DNA of 64,000 nt, from assembly GCA_028023455.1 (NCBI GenBank), contig JAQFVV010000001.1:27458426-27522425 (forward strand), read 5' to 3'. Below the pieces are notes generated by a model. It worked only from the letters and a program-made list of their open reading frames with translations, was not told the DNA's origin and ran no database searches. Source of the stretch: Epiperipatus broadwayi (Eukaryota; Onychophora; Udeonychophora; Euonychophora; Peripatidae). The translations under genes and the position numbers were made by a program. Shown here piece by piece: positions 11,306-23,830 of the stretch (position 1 is the first letter of the stretch; every line of letters starts with the position of its first letter).

Positions 11306-13520
11306 AAAATTTGACTGATTATATATGTAGCAAAATATCAGCCTATTTACACTTGCTCATGATGAAATTACATTTTTAATAAACAAAATTTTCCCAGTGA
11401 AGTTAGCAATTAGCACTTTTAAAATTTGATATTTTTAAAGACCAAAATAACTTTTAGCTTTTGTTTTAATCCATGAACAGGCTATTTTCTTATATTTGGC
11501 CATTTACTTTCCCGCAAGATTTTAGCAATCGACACTGTTGGCTAAATCTTGTCAGCCATACTAAATGCAGGTATGGCATGATATAATTTTTACAGATTAT
11601 TTTAAAATAATTTAAAAAATAGCAAACGACTAAATAGCAAGACGCTATATATATATGACGGTGGTACACGGAATATACGTATATATATATATATGCGATT
11701 TACGCAAAATATAGTATCAAATTGATTTATAATTTAAACTAAATCGCATTTTAAATTATACACGATCTTTTAAATATGTGAAAATTGTTATGGCAAGTAA
11801 AATAAAAACATTATTAAAAAAAAGATGTAATGTGCTTCTGTTCATAAAAAAGTCACACTTCGTCACTGATATATACATTTGTGCAGATTTCATTCTCAGA
11901 TCATCAGTCTGAACGCTCTTTTATTAAATGTATAATTGTATTAAGTTATATATTTTTTTATTTTCTTTTATTGAATTTTTTGTACTTTTATTTTGAAAAT
12001 CTATTGTTTTTTTTTGAAATTATAATTTTTTTAATTTATTAAATTTAAAGTTGTTAGTTTAAATATATATATTTAATTTTTTTTTTTTTTAGATTTAAAT
12101 CTGTAAGAAGTTTATTTTTCTCTGAAAAAATTGTCACGTGTCATGGAAATAACATAAGCACATTAAAAAAAAGAAAAGTTAGACAAATTAACGTTTAATG
12201 ATTAAACAGTTTACCCATGCAAGAGTTACTATGATAAATTGTAATAGATGCCTTTGTACTGCTATCATTTTAAGTTGTCAGGTCTTTTTCATTTTTTTTT
12301 TTTTGATCCTAGTGATTATTAACATCCATTAAGTTGTATCTTTCATATGTCAATCTGTCTAAATGTTGTCTAATGTTTAATATTTTAAACACATATCTGT
12401 ATAATGATAATTTGGAAGTAATTTTTTTTTTCTGATATTTTTTGATGTAGGTTTAAAATAAAGAAGGTAGAATAATTATCGCCAATGATGATCAGATGTT
12501 TATTGCTCAATCTTTTGCTTAATTAATGTTATATATATCCAGTTTTGTTGGTTGTAATGAAATCTCTGTTACTGGATACTATTATTCATTTAATACTTAA
12601 TCATCATTAATGGTATAAATTGATTATTTCTTGGTAATAAATTATGCTAGTATCTGATATTATATTAAGATGGTTTGGAAAAATTGTGTTTAGTTGTAGA
12701 TAAATGTATATTTTAAATAACTGTGATGAATAAGGTTGGTGTTGTGAATAATAGAATTAAACTAAACTAGTAGTAATTTAGTTAAGATATTAAAAATTAG
12801 TTGGAGACACAAGTGTTAAGTAACTTGTTAAATTTTACAACAAATAAATTTTGTGATACTTAATTTGCTTTTAAAGGTATCTTTGATGATCTGAAAATGA
12901 TTGACTCACTATCTGATTTCTTTCAAGGGACATAAGTTTTGATTTATAATAACCACAATGGAATCTGCTTGGTTAAAATTTATAAAGCAAATATAAAAGA
13001 ATGTAATAACTATAGAAAGATTAATGAATTCTTAGACTCCTCTTACTGATTTTAAGAGAATGAAATCTAGCATTGAAAACTTTATGATTAGTATGCACTT
13101 TTAATTCTGTAATATTGTATAAGATACAATTTAGTAATTACACTTTATCATATAATGATCTATTGTTTATATATAATGATCTAAGAACTATAAAATCCGC
13201 TTTTGGAATGTCTATTTTTTTCCATTTGAACAAGTATTAATAGAGTATAATAAATGGTGTTAATAGAGAATAATTAATGAAAATACTATTTTTTTTTATT
13301 TGATGTCATTATCCACCATAAGATGGTCATCTCACATATTTACATGATATGATAGATTTCAACTGTCTATTATTATGTGGACAATATTATATGTATTTGC
13401 ATTTGTACCCTTATGATCCCAGTGAGTCTTAATATTTTATAATTCTATAAATATTTGAATATAAGTATAATTTATATATTTGGAGTTTACATGTAATTAT
13501 AAGGGATATAAGCATAGACT
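11306..13520. other. AT-rich sequence, no gene seen
   Basis: Mostly A/T low complexity, with dinucleotide (TA)n runs around 11650-11695. No coding or structured feature could be supported. Confidence 0.55.
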
Positions 13521-13778
13521 TTCAAGCTTCAGCTATCCACTCTATATCTTGCAACTGATACCCATGACCATACACATGTGAAAAAGATCAGTGATCTCCA
13601 ATGTAGTTTGAATATTTGCTATCTTAATATAAATTGAGCACTGATTATATATATATATGTGGGAGATGATCATTTGGAGCAACTGATGACAGTTTGTTGA
13701 GCAAAAATTTGTTTCACATGTGTATGGTCATTTGTAACTGCTATATGAGATAAGGTGGATAGTTGAAGGGAACTTGAA
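13521..13778. repeat. Imperfect inverted repeat (foldback)
   Basis: The left arm (13521-13581) contains ttcagctatccact, atcttgca and gaccatacacatgtga. The right arm (13712-13778) contains the complements tcacatgtgtatggtc and agtggatagttgaa-like sequence. The spacer is about 130 bp and includes an (AT)n run. Probably a small foldback transposon or MITE. Confidence 0.6.
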
Positions 13779-15566
13779 TTCTATAAATATTAAATGATCT
13801 TATACTATCTGACAACTAGAGAAGGAAACTAGAGAGTTTGGTAATTGATTATTATTATTTTTTTTAAAGAAGTTTTGTCTTTTTATTGTACCAGGTATTG
13901 ATGGATTTTTTTTTTTTTGGACTATTTATAAAATAATCTCCACTTTAATAAATAATTATGTAAATGATATTGAGAAGTTCACTATTTTTGAGTGGGATGA
14001 TTTATAAAAGAAGTCTAATCTGGAAAAATGGAAAATGCAGCAATTGAAATATAAGATCCAAGAGGTAAATCTGCTATAATAATTATTATGTCTTATTAAT
14101 AATCATAATTCTTATATAGTGTTGAAAATTTCTGAATTATATATTTTAAATCTGTACAAGGCATCATAGGAAAATATCAAATGGTGTTAATGTTATAACA
14201 GGATTTACTGTCAATTTTTATGTTTGGTAAAAGGGGTAGAGCTTTATGTTGGGAGTAAATATAGAAATAGTTATTTTTAGGAGACAAAAAAAATCTATTT
14301 TTAAAGGTATTGATTGGCTTATTTAATGAGTGAAAAGGAATGATATTGATACAATTAATGATAGATTACATTTTTGTCTTATACTTTATTCTAGATTTAA
14401 ATACTTTTTTTTGATTTTAAAGAAGATCAGAACAACTAAATCATATCTTTAATAGGCTTAGGGATGTGACTGTAAATGTTTAGCTTTAAATGTTTTCCAA
14501 AACATTCTTCCGTAATATCTAAAACAACTGGAGGTTTTTTTTTTTTTGCTATCATCAAATAATAGCATATAACCTTTATAGTGATTCATTACCATTGCTT
14601 GTTATCTTTATAGATATTACATTATTATTTTATATATTTTTTATGAAAATATATGTAATAACATTTCTAAAGATATGAGTACAGTATTTTATCTGTGAAT
14701 ACTACCTATAGCTGTAATCACAATCAAAGTAATTTATGAAGAGCCTAAGAGAATAAACTCCAAATACTGACTCATAATATTTTTTACTTATTTCCAATGG
14801 ATTTAAGTTATAGTATGAACATATTTAATCATATGATTAATAGGAATATAGTATTATTTCTTGATAATGGCTATTTAGCTTTTCTTAATTAAAGAATTGT
14901 GGAAAATCTAAAAACCATCACTGAAATGGTTGTTGACTAACCAGGTGAGAAATGTCATCTCATTTATTGTTCCTTAATGGAAGGATACTGAAAAGGTTTT
15001 ACTATTTAAGACTGTTTATACTTTTTATATATCTATGCATCACTGATATAAAGAATAAGATAGAAAATGTATGCCTTCCATATAATAAAAAATAACTTAC
15101 ACAATATAAATTAGCATTGAGGATTGTGGAATTGAATAGTTTCTTATGTCACATAGCAAATGACTTAGAGCGTTTTTGGTTAATGATTCCTAGATAAGTT
15201 ATAGGTTATTTTAGGATTTTGACTAGAATCAGATTACATAGACTTAAAACCCATAAAGGAATAGATTATGGAGAAGTATATTAAATTATATTTGTTAAGA
15301 AATATATAAGAATGGTGATTCCCAATCCCATTAGCAATACTATGCTTACTAATTGAGCACCAAGACTTATTATATAATTGATTCTGGAATCTTCATTAAT
15401 TTTGTTTCTAAGTTTTGTTTGAGTTGGGAACAAAACCTGTTTCAATGTAAAGATTTTTGTGATTTATAGTGACTCAATTTGGTACAATTATTTTTAATAT
15501 TGTGAATGTAGGCATATAGGAATGATATGGCAACTGAACTTGATTAGTTTTAATAATGTAAACAAA
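13779..15566. other. AT-rich sequence, possibly including very old LINE sequence
   Basis: Around 13888-14080 a plus-strand frame reads VPGIDGF, then WTIYKIISTLINNYVNDIE. This faintly recalls the N-terminal part of a non-LTR reverse transcriptase ('PGxDG'). The match is too weak to call. The rest is AT-rich with nothing recognisable. Confidence 0.3.
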
Positions 15567-15760
15567 GATGGGCAAAGTATGACCTATAGGCCATATACAC
15601 ATGGTGTCCATTATGATACACATGGTGTCCATTATGATGATTTGTGTGGCCTGTAATCCATACACAAGTGTCACATATGAACATACTTACACATCCACAT
15701 GATGTAAGTCATCATCCTAAAATTGCCCAAAACAGATTTTTATAAACTTTATTGTGAGAA
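15567..15760. repeat. Possible hAT-type non-autonomous terminal region with a 21-bp tandem duplication
   Basis: 'gatgggcaaagtatgacc ... ggccatat ... gtggcctgt ... ttttataaactttattg' resembles the well-known 5' end of hAT/Charlie-like MITEs (GGGCAAACT, GGCC repeats, TAAAGTTTTATTG). A 21-bp unit ending 'ggtgtccattatgat' is repeated perfectly at 15597-15617 and 15618-15638. The far terminus was not identified. Confidence 0.35.
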
Positions 15761-17262
15761 TTCATTAAATAATAGAAAATCAGTTTCCAGCATAATCACA
15801 TCATTACTTTATTATGAATATTTTATATTGGAAAATAAAACATTTTTAAAAATATATGGCCACTTAAAGACTTTATAGAAATCCAACTAGCAGCTGTCAT
15901 AATTGTAGATTATCTAACATTTCATACATGTATTTTTTTGAAGTGAATGATTTACTTCAACTACTGAGATGAAAAGATTTCTAAGTTGAGGTTTAAGTAG
16001 AATTAAAAAGTAATTTGTTTTATATTTGCTGGGTAGAGATAAAATATTCAAAATGCTAAAGATTATTTCTCTTTTAACTTATTTTCTGTTGCTGATTTAA
16101 TTTCTATTTAGAAAACAATTTTAAATATATTAATTGTCAAAGATATTAAAAAATGATATTGCACATGCTGTTAATGAGTTAATAATAATAATAATAAAGT
16201 CATCTATTTTGTTGTACTCCTATAAGAAACTGGCATATTTTCAAATAGAAATGCTTATCTAATGTGAAATAAATTAAAAAACAAAAAGAATAATATGTAT
16301 CCAAATATCAAATGGCTGAATCATTAAAATATATTTGAAATTTATATTTAATTAAATTTTCAACTCTGAAAATTCCAGTGATAATATACAATACTATATT
16401 CATATTAATACCTACTGTACTGCTTGATTTTTTTTTAATTACTGAATATTATTCATATTCTAAATAGGATTGGACTAATTTTTTATTATTTTTTTGATAT
16501 TCATTATTTAATTCAATATTATATGAATTATCTTCTTTTTATACTTGTTTTACTATGTTTTATTTTATAATATAGCGTCAACATTTCTACTGTTTTACAC
16601 TCTTCTTTCAAGAATTTCATAAAAACAAATAAACAAACAAAAAAAAAAAAAACTATTGCAAAAATTAAGTGTAAAGGAGATAATTTACATATGTTTTTCA
16701 ATTAATTAGTTTAATCTTTTTATTTCTTTAATAACTATTTAGAGTATGGATTTACCATAGTTTTCTATAACATTTGACCATTGGAATAGTTTATCTACGA
16801 CAAGTATATTTATATTGTTACTTGAATATACACTTAAATTATTATTATTATTTTATTGTAATAATCTTTAGATGTAAAATATTTTTCACTTAGGCAGATC
16901 AAATTTTTATATGGACTTATAATAAAAAAGACATTCATAATTTTATTTTACGTGATTAGTTGTAGGTGCTTTATTGATGTAAGAGCTCATTACAGTTTAT
17001 GATGTATATCTAAAATTGATATGCTGCAGTACATTGTTTTGAGAGGGTGAGAAGCAATGGTAAATTATCACCAGTGATAGTCAAAAGTTATTTCTTACTT
17101 ATAATGTGTTATTGCTTAGTAACCCTTTTTCAAACAGAGAACTTAAACATATATAAATTATTTAAATAAAATCTTACTGGATATTTTTTCCTAAATGAAT
17201 AGATTGAAAATAACAAATTTTAGCCAAATTTTTTATAAGTTGATTAAATTAGGAAGTAAGTA
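15761..17262. other. AT-rich sequence, no gene seen
   Basis: A/T low-complexity sequence with a short (AAT)n run at 16182-16197. Nothing codes for a recognisable protein. Confidence 0.55.
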
Positions 17263-18183
17263 TATTAAACCACTAAACATCACATGATCACTATCTCATA
17301 CTAGCACAATAATTGTTATTAAACAATTCAAAATACAGCAAAACTCTCCATATAGTAGTGCCATCTTGTGCTAACAAGAGCAATCAATGGATGCCAGAAG
17401 GCTTGTGCATAAAATCCCTATCCAGTGCCTACTCATGCAATATCCCCAGACTAGTTTCTGGCTTGTGGCCTTCATCAGTGAGGAACCTTGGATCTGAGAG
17501 CACTGCACCTAGATCTTAGGATCTAATGCAACCCTCCAGCACCCACCTTTTAACTCTATTTAACTACAAAACTATGAGAATGAAATTGAAAACACTATTA
17601 ATATTTTCAACCCAAGCTCAATAGCTTATATAGTCATATGGGTCTGAACTCAATTCAGTACCCATACATTTAGGTGTCTTTGGCTCTTTAACAACCATAG
17701 CCACCACTATCCTATTAGGCAGGATTGGTGTTAAACCATGAGATAGTGTTCATGTGATGTTTAGTGGTTTAACACCAATCCTGCCTAATAGGATAGTGGT
17801 GGCTATGGTTGTTAAAGAGCCAAAGACACCAAAATGTATGGGTACTGAATTGAGTTCAGACCCATATGACTATATAAGCTATTGAACTCGGGTTGAAAAT
17901 ATTAATAGTGTTTTCAATTTCATTCTCATAGTTTTGTAGTTAAATAGAGTTAAAAGGTGGGTGCTGGAGGGTTGCATTAGATCCTAAGATCTAGGTGCAG
18001 TGCTCTCAGATCCAAGGCTCCTCACTGATGAAGGCCACAAGCCAGAAACTAGTCTGGGGATATTGCATGAGTAGGCACTGGATAGGGATTTTATGCACAA
18101 GCCTTCTGGCATCCATTGATTGCTCTTGTTAGCACAAGATGGCACTACTATATGGAGAGTTTTGCTGTATTTTGAATTGTTTA
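17263..18183. repeat. F1 repeat copy 2: large palindrome
   Basis: Two F1 units lie in opposite orientation. The left arm (17320-17736) and right arm (17767-18183) are nearly perfect reverse complements of about 417 bp around a 30-base spacer. The spacer holds 'catgagatagtg ... gatgtttagtg', which also occurs at 17263-17300 in reverse, so each unit seems bounded by this short sequence. Transcripts would form a very long hairpin. A short open frame at 17313-17519 is only the repeat read through. No transposase is encoded. Confidence 0.85.
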
Positions 18184-18289
18184 AGTAAGGATATTATTGT
18201 TTTGTGATTATTTCAAGATAAATACTGTAAATTTATTGCAAATTTTGGCAATATTGTTTTTTTTTTTTTTTAAATATATCTGTATATTG

Positions 18290-18356
18290 TTAATTTAATT
18301 ACAAGTGCCAAATTTCTTAGTTCACTTGACAATTTGGCACTTGTATATTAAGTTGT
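18290..18356. repeat. Small hairpin with 14-bp perfect stem
   Basis: acaagtgccaaatt (18301-18314) pairs perfectly with aatttggcacttgt (18331-18344) across a 16-base loop. The flanking taattta/ttgtaatt segments can extend the stem with bulges. The size resembles a pre-miRNA. 'TTTGGCAC' recalls the miR-96 seed, but here it would be on the 3' arm, unlike that family. It may equally be a MITE remnant. Confidence 0.45.
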
Positions 18357-21097
18357 AATTATTTGAGGTTGGTGAATATTGAACAGTGGTGATGATGATA
18401 TGAGAGATTGTATCCTGCCAAACTGAAAAGATCTAGTTCATCCATAGATGTTTATTGAGGTTAATTGCCTTTTTCACATGTATTTGAAGTATATGTGGTG
18501 AAATAGAAGTTTAAGTATATTGTTAATATATTTATTTTTTTTAGCTGAATTATTATTGTTTATTTTTATTGTTATTTTTAATAATAATTTTTTTAAAAAA
18601 TAAACATCTACTGAAATTTAATTATTTATTGTAAAATTATTAATATATGATTAATTTGACATTTAGCATTGTGTTTTTTTTGATAAATGAATTTTATAAT
18701 GTCACATCTAACAAAAGTTGATAAATACATACATATTTGTTTAAAAAATAGCATAATTAATAATAAGAAAAAGAATTTTCAAATAAAATTATCACCTTCA
18801 TTAGCATTTTAAATTGTCACATTTAAATTATTAATTACCTCTGTGCTCTTTTCAAAATATTATCTTTGGTAGTGGGGGGGGGGTATATTTTTTATTAACT
18901 AAATTTTAGTTAAAATTTTTTTGTTTTTGTTTTCAATTCATTTACAGGTGCTAGAATTATACAATGGATGTATATATATGATTAAGAGATAATTCTAAAT
19001 ATATTATAGATTTTGTATTGATAGATGTTATTAAAAAGTCTAAAATAAGAATTATTATGGTTTATGACTAAAAAAAAAAATCTTTTATACATTGTTCATA
19101 TAAAAAATGATAATGATATCTAGATAGTATTTTTGGAAATATTTACACCATGGAATAAACTTGGTCTCCCAGAATGCTCAAATAATTTGTGGCTGTTATG
19201 TTTTCATGTGGAGAGAATCATTTTTTGACCAATAACTTTCCAAATTATTTCCATTTGCAAGTGAAATAGTTTTATTAATAGGCTTATATTGGCAATTTCC
19301 AGATGTAAATGTAATTTCACTGATTGTAAAATGTAAATGATAATTTGTTTTATTATTACAGTCATTCAATGTATACCACATATTCCACATTATGATATTC
19401 ATATGAAAAGCATTGAGTTTAAAATAGCAGTTCAGATATAAATGTTCTATATGTGATGTTTTTGATGTGTCGCTTTTGATAGATATTCTGTCATCAGACT
19501 TAAGACTTCTTTAGACATATTTGGACCTAACAATTTGACCCTATGAAACTCATTGGTAGATTTATGAATATGGCAGTTTAAGGGGAGAGGAAGTAGTTTA
19601 TATTTTGTGATAAATGAAATCACTTCTTATTATTTTGAGCAATCAATGAATGTAATATCAATCCAACATCTTGTATTCAAAATCCTTCCTTATAATTCTT
19701 TGTCAACTAACATATGAAATTGAATAATTCCTATATATTCTCATAGAGGAAGCATAAAAAATAAATCTTCTGTTCATAGTTGACAGGTAGCACATATTTA
19801 AAGAAAAAAAATATTACATTATATATATAAATTTTAAAGAGAAAATACAATAAAGAACATAAATTTAAAATATTTATTGTTTAATAAAACATAAATATAT
19901 AAGATTAAACTAAGAATTGAAAAAAAAAAAATCTTAATAACAAATATGTCAATCAGACTAGATTAATCCAATTTTTTAAATAAAGGTAAATAGGGATTGT
20001 AAGGTCATGGGTATTGTAATTTTGGTCTAGGATCTTATCTCCTTTTACTCATGCTCATCTTTTTTTTTTTTAATTTAATGAAATATTGCCAGCTATTTTA
20101 TTTGTGTGTGTGTGTTTTACTTGATTCAAATTGTATAATTTTTATAATAATTTTATTGCACATTTTTTGAGAGATTTATTATAATATTAAAGTAGCCAGA
20201 CTTTTAATTAGTCAAAATGAACAGACTTAGAATTTTTGATTAACAAAAACAAGACTTATAGATGTATTATATTGAACCTTATGTATTATATTGACCCTTA
20301 TGTAATAAAGCATGATTTTTTTTTTTTTTAGGTTGACTTTAAGATTTCCTAAGGAAATCTACAGGACACATACTGTAAATAATAATATTTTGAAATTTAT
20401 TTTTGATTCTGTCTTTAACAGTGTTTTTATTGAGTTATTCAAATTTGGTGGGACAGAGTAAACAATATTAAAAAGTTTAGAATAAATATTTTTGATCTAA
20501 GTGGCAGGAAATCCATATTAAAATATCATCAAGAATTTTTTTATTTTTAATTCTGACCAAATCTTTTGATTGTTGCATTAATGACAACATAATTATAGTA
20601 TACATTTTTTTTTTTGTATGTATCTCTCTATATTATTGTGTTTTTCATTTTAAGCTTTGTATACAGAAAAATTGTTTGTAATATTTATTGGGAATCTAAC
20701 TGGTTTTGACAAACATTTTATATTATAATGTTTTTCTCACTTGTGCTACTAAAGGTACATATATCTTAATGATTTATTCTTTGTTTAGTTTTTAATATTT
20801 GTGACAACTTTTCTATATCATTTAACATGTCCCCTACTGGTGAGTGATTTCATATAGCAAAAGTATTGTACTCACAATCATATGATTTGCTTTAAAAATT
20901 TTTCAGAGTATTGTATAATATTTACATAGTTCAAGGCGTTCTCATCGGCCATCAAATTCATCTTATAAGATAATTATTACATTTCTTTATATAAAGATTT
21001 TCCACTATTATATTGAAGTCTATTTTGTTTATAAATCTTATTTTCGATGATAATTTGAATTGATGTTTTTCTAAGCAGACAAGTTTTAAACAATTTT
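18357..21097. other. AT-rich sequence, no gene confirmed
   Basis: Poly-T and poly-A tracts, a (TG)n run at about 20104-20114 and a poly-G tract near 18875. A minus-strand frame at 19196-19402 is slightly protein-like but short and without a recognisable domain. Confidence 0.5.
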
Positions 21098-21515
21098 TTT
21101 TAATTAGTTTTTCCACCTTAAGTTTAGTATTCATGTAAATAATTTAATTTACATAAATAAAATAACTGACAAAAATATTTTTATAAATAGTGATAATAAA
21201 TATTTAATAAATCTAAAACAAAAAAAAATATTTTTATTTATTTTAGATATTAATTAATGATGTTAATTTTATAAAAGATTTTAATATTCATATTTTTAAT
21301 TATCCATTGACTAATAACATGCACACACATTACCTATTGACCAGGTTTTTATCCAAGTCAATATGAACTACCATTCTTTATTAAATATATTTTAAATAAA
21401 TTTTTTCAATGGTAATTATAATAATATAGCTTTTGCTTTTATTTTTTTTTGTTTAAAATAGTTTCCAACTTTAATATAAATTTTATAGTTTCAATTCCCC
21501 TTTGTTTTGAAAAAC
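21098..21515. repeat. Interspersed repeat, copy A (uninterrupted)
   Basis: Matches the pieces of copy B scattered over 26650-29095: 'ttagtttttccaccttaagt', 'aatttacataaataaaataa', 'gataataaatatttaat', 'taacatgcacacacattacc' and 'tactttccaactttaatata'-like blocks occur in the same order and orientation. Copy A lacks the three insertions found in copy B, so it serves as the empty-site reference (for example at 21173-21180). Both copies are followed on the right by decayed minus-strand retroelement sequence, so this may be a retroelement 3' region. Confidence 0.7.
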
Positions 21516-21639
21516 AAAACAAAACATACATCAGTTTCTTCCAATATTTCCTTTTAACTAATTATCTATTTATATTTTTGAAAAGAAAATTACATATTGA
21601 TTTTTATAGTAAGAATAATTTTAATATCATTTAGCATCT

Positions 21640-22358
21640 ATGAAAGTGCTTCTTATAATATTCTTAAATAATATTGTAATTAATCTTAAACATAAACAAA
21701 ATACAGTTTTAATTCTTAATATTATCAAAAATTTATTTGAAACAATCTCCTGTTTGTGGGAATTATGATGTATGAATGTTTTATGTTGGTAATGATACCT
21801 AAATCAAAACTCATTATTGTTGAAGTTAACATTATTAAAATTATATATTCCTGAATCATATAATTTAATTTCTAAATTATCATGATTATTTATTCACTTT
21901 ACTGTCATTGCTTACAGAATGAAATAACTTAATTTTTCTTATTTTATTAGATCTAACTTCAAATATTTTCCATCTATCATGTTTTCTAGTATCCAAATAT
22001 CTTTCATTAGTAATAAATGTATAATATTTTGAACCATCATTTAGTAAAGTATATCAATTATTTTATTAGGATTTTTATCCCAAATTATTCAATCTAAAAT
22101 AATTTTATTTTTTTCTTGCCAAGATGTAACATTATTTCTTCTTTACATCTTATATTTATTTGAGGGTAATAATCTTTAACAAATAATTCAAAGCTAGCTG
22201 TTTTATATGAATATAAATATTTATTATTTTTAATAACCTTATCCTTAAGTATTTGATAAATATATTTTTTATTATTCATGACAATATTTTCTTTTATTAT
22301 CTAAAGATTCATTTTCTGCATTCTTACTGCTATTTTTAATAACTTCTATAGAATGTAC
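21640..22358 (-). pseudogene. Decayed retroelement-like coding sequence, minus strand
   Basis: On the minus strand, frames such as 22094-22279 (ending ...EEIMLHLGKKKIKLF) and an interrupted stretch containing YYTFITNERYLDTRKHDRW read more like protein than random AT sequence, but stops and frame changes are frequent. It lies directly downstream (in minus sense) of the coiled-coil frame at 23290-23830, from which it is separated by a TIR element at 22361-23280. I do not recognise the domain. It is probably one decayed retroelement interrupted by a DNA transposon. Confidence 0.35.
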
Positions 22359-22360
22359 TA

Positions 22361-23280
22361 TACCTGGGTCTCGTTTTATGCGGATTATTTTAATGCGATT
22401 TTGAAGTTATGCGATTCATGTTTCTTCTTAATATCTTTCATATTTCACTATATTTATTAGATATCAAGAAATTTAAATTATTAATAACTTATTTTGACTT
22501 GAAATACTTTTTTTTTTTTTCAAAAATATAACGTTATATTAGCAGCTAACGTGAATATGGCCTGAAGATGTATATAAAATATTAGCTTCTATGTAAATAA
22601 CCTACTTATACTAATGAGTAAATAATAATAATAGATTTATACTTAAATATAAAAATATCGCAATAAATATTCAAAAACTTTAAACTTTTAAAATGTATTT
22701 TGTTAATTATAACAGAAATAAATATTTTTTTAGATTTTTAAAATAAATAATAACGAAGATTTTATTGATTTTATAAACTGAAAATAATTTTTCTAATGAT
22801 AATCTATAATCTTTTTGTTTTGATTATGATCTCATTTTTTTAATATAGAAACAAAAAACAATTAACACAGCTCAAGACTGAAAGTGGTGCTAGTTGTATG
22901 TCACATGACGAATCTGATTTCTTAATATTTCACAAACGAACGCATATTGTCAAATGGCTAAATAACTGCTAATGATTAAAATATGTATGAATAAATGTAA
23001 AATTAAATACTGTAGTTAATAAAAAAAGTAAAAAAAGTTTGTCTTTTATTTTTTATTTTCAAATATTTGAAATTTTTTTATTAGTCATACTTTATTTCCT
23101 TATTTTTTTTAATGCGAATTTTAAAGTAATTTTTTTCTTCTTGCTTTGCTTTTATGCGATTTCTGAAAATTACAATCCCCTATCCCCATTTTTCAAGATA
23201 TGTTAAGTCTATTTTTGTGCGATTTCTTTTGTGCGCATTTTCTGAGAGACCTATCTACCACATAAAACAAGACCCAGGTG
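22361..23280. mobile_element. TA-target TIR element, copy 1 (non-autonomous, 920 bp)
   Basis: The left end is acctgggtctcgttttatgc and the right end is the inverse, cataaaacaagacccaggtg. TA dinucleotides flank both sides (22359-22360 and 23281-23282), as in Tc1/mariner/pogo elements. Subterminal 'atgcgatt' motifs recur near both ends. No transposase ORF. A second copy in opposite orientation lies at 34399-35913. It interrupts decayed retroelement coding sequence, so it inserted later. Confidence 0.8.
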
Positions 23281-23289
23281 TATTTCATT

Positions 23290-23830
23290 TTTAATTTCTA
23301 CTTTCATTTCACTAAGATGAGTTTCTAAGTTAAATGTGTTATTTAATTCAACTTTTATTTCTTTGTTATTTCTACTAGTTTCTTATCAATTTTCATTACT
23401 TTTTCGAATTCGACTCCTAAATCCTGAAATTTTATTTTGCAACTCTTCTGAAGTCTTCTCTTTAAATTCACAATTTGTTTATACTATCATGGATACTAGT
23501 AAAATTCACTTTCCACTTCTCATTATTTTTTTCTATTTTATTTTTTAATTCTTCTAATTTTGAATTTATCTCTTCTCTCATCCTTAAAGTATTTTTTTCT
23601 AATTTAACACTATTTTTTTCCAACATGGAATTTATATCTTTCATTTTTATACTATTTTCTTTCATATCTTCTTTCATCATTAAACTATTTTCTTCCAATT
23701 TGGAATTTATTTTTGTACACTATTTTCTTCTATTTTTTTTTTGCAGTAAGAATTCAAGCATTTTTTCCTTAGGCAGTGGAAATTTTGATTCTTCTGTTAA
23801 TGATATACTGTTTTTTCTTGTATTTTAGAT
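23290..23830 (-). pseudogene. Coiled-coil ORF remnant, probable retroelement gag/ORF1, minus strand
   Basis: The longest open piece (23468-23698, minus) encodes about 76 residues of strong heptad-like repeat: ENSLMMKEDMKENSIKMK, then NSMLEKNSVKLEKN, then KLEELKNKIEKNNEKW. Protein-like sequence continues with frameshifts on both sides: NSISLTEESKFPLPKEK upstream near 23820-23760, and LNNTFNLETHLSEMKVEIKN downstream near 23350-23290. Coiled-coil-rich N-terminal proteins of this kind occur in gag or ORF1 of retroelements, and it sits beside decayed retroelement sequence. It is broken and probably non-functional. A real host coiled-coil exon is a less likely alternative. Confidence 0.4.

Noticed and set aside
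13888-14080. Possible LINE reverse transcriptase start (VPGIDGF...)
   Set aside because: Only one short motif fits and it is partly made by a poly-T run; following RT motifs were not found.
17313-17519. ORF (and the similar one at 39810-40022) as a conserved small protein
   Set aside because: Both are the F1 repeat read through; the two frames match because the repeat DNA matches.
18301-18344. miR-96 homologue
   Set aside because: The seed-like sequence lies on the 3' arm on either strand, unlike the miR-96 family, and the outer stem is irregular.
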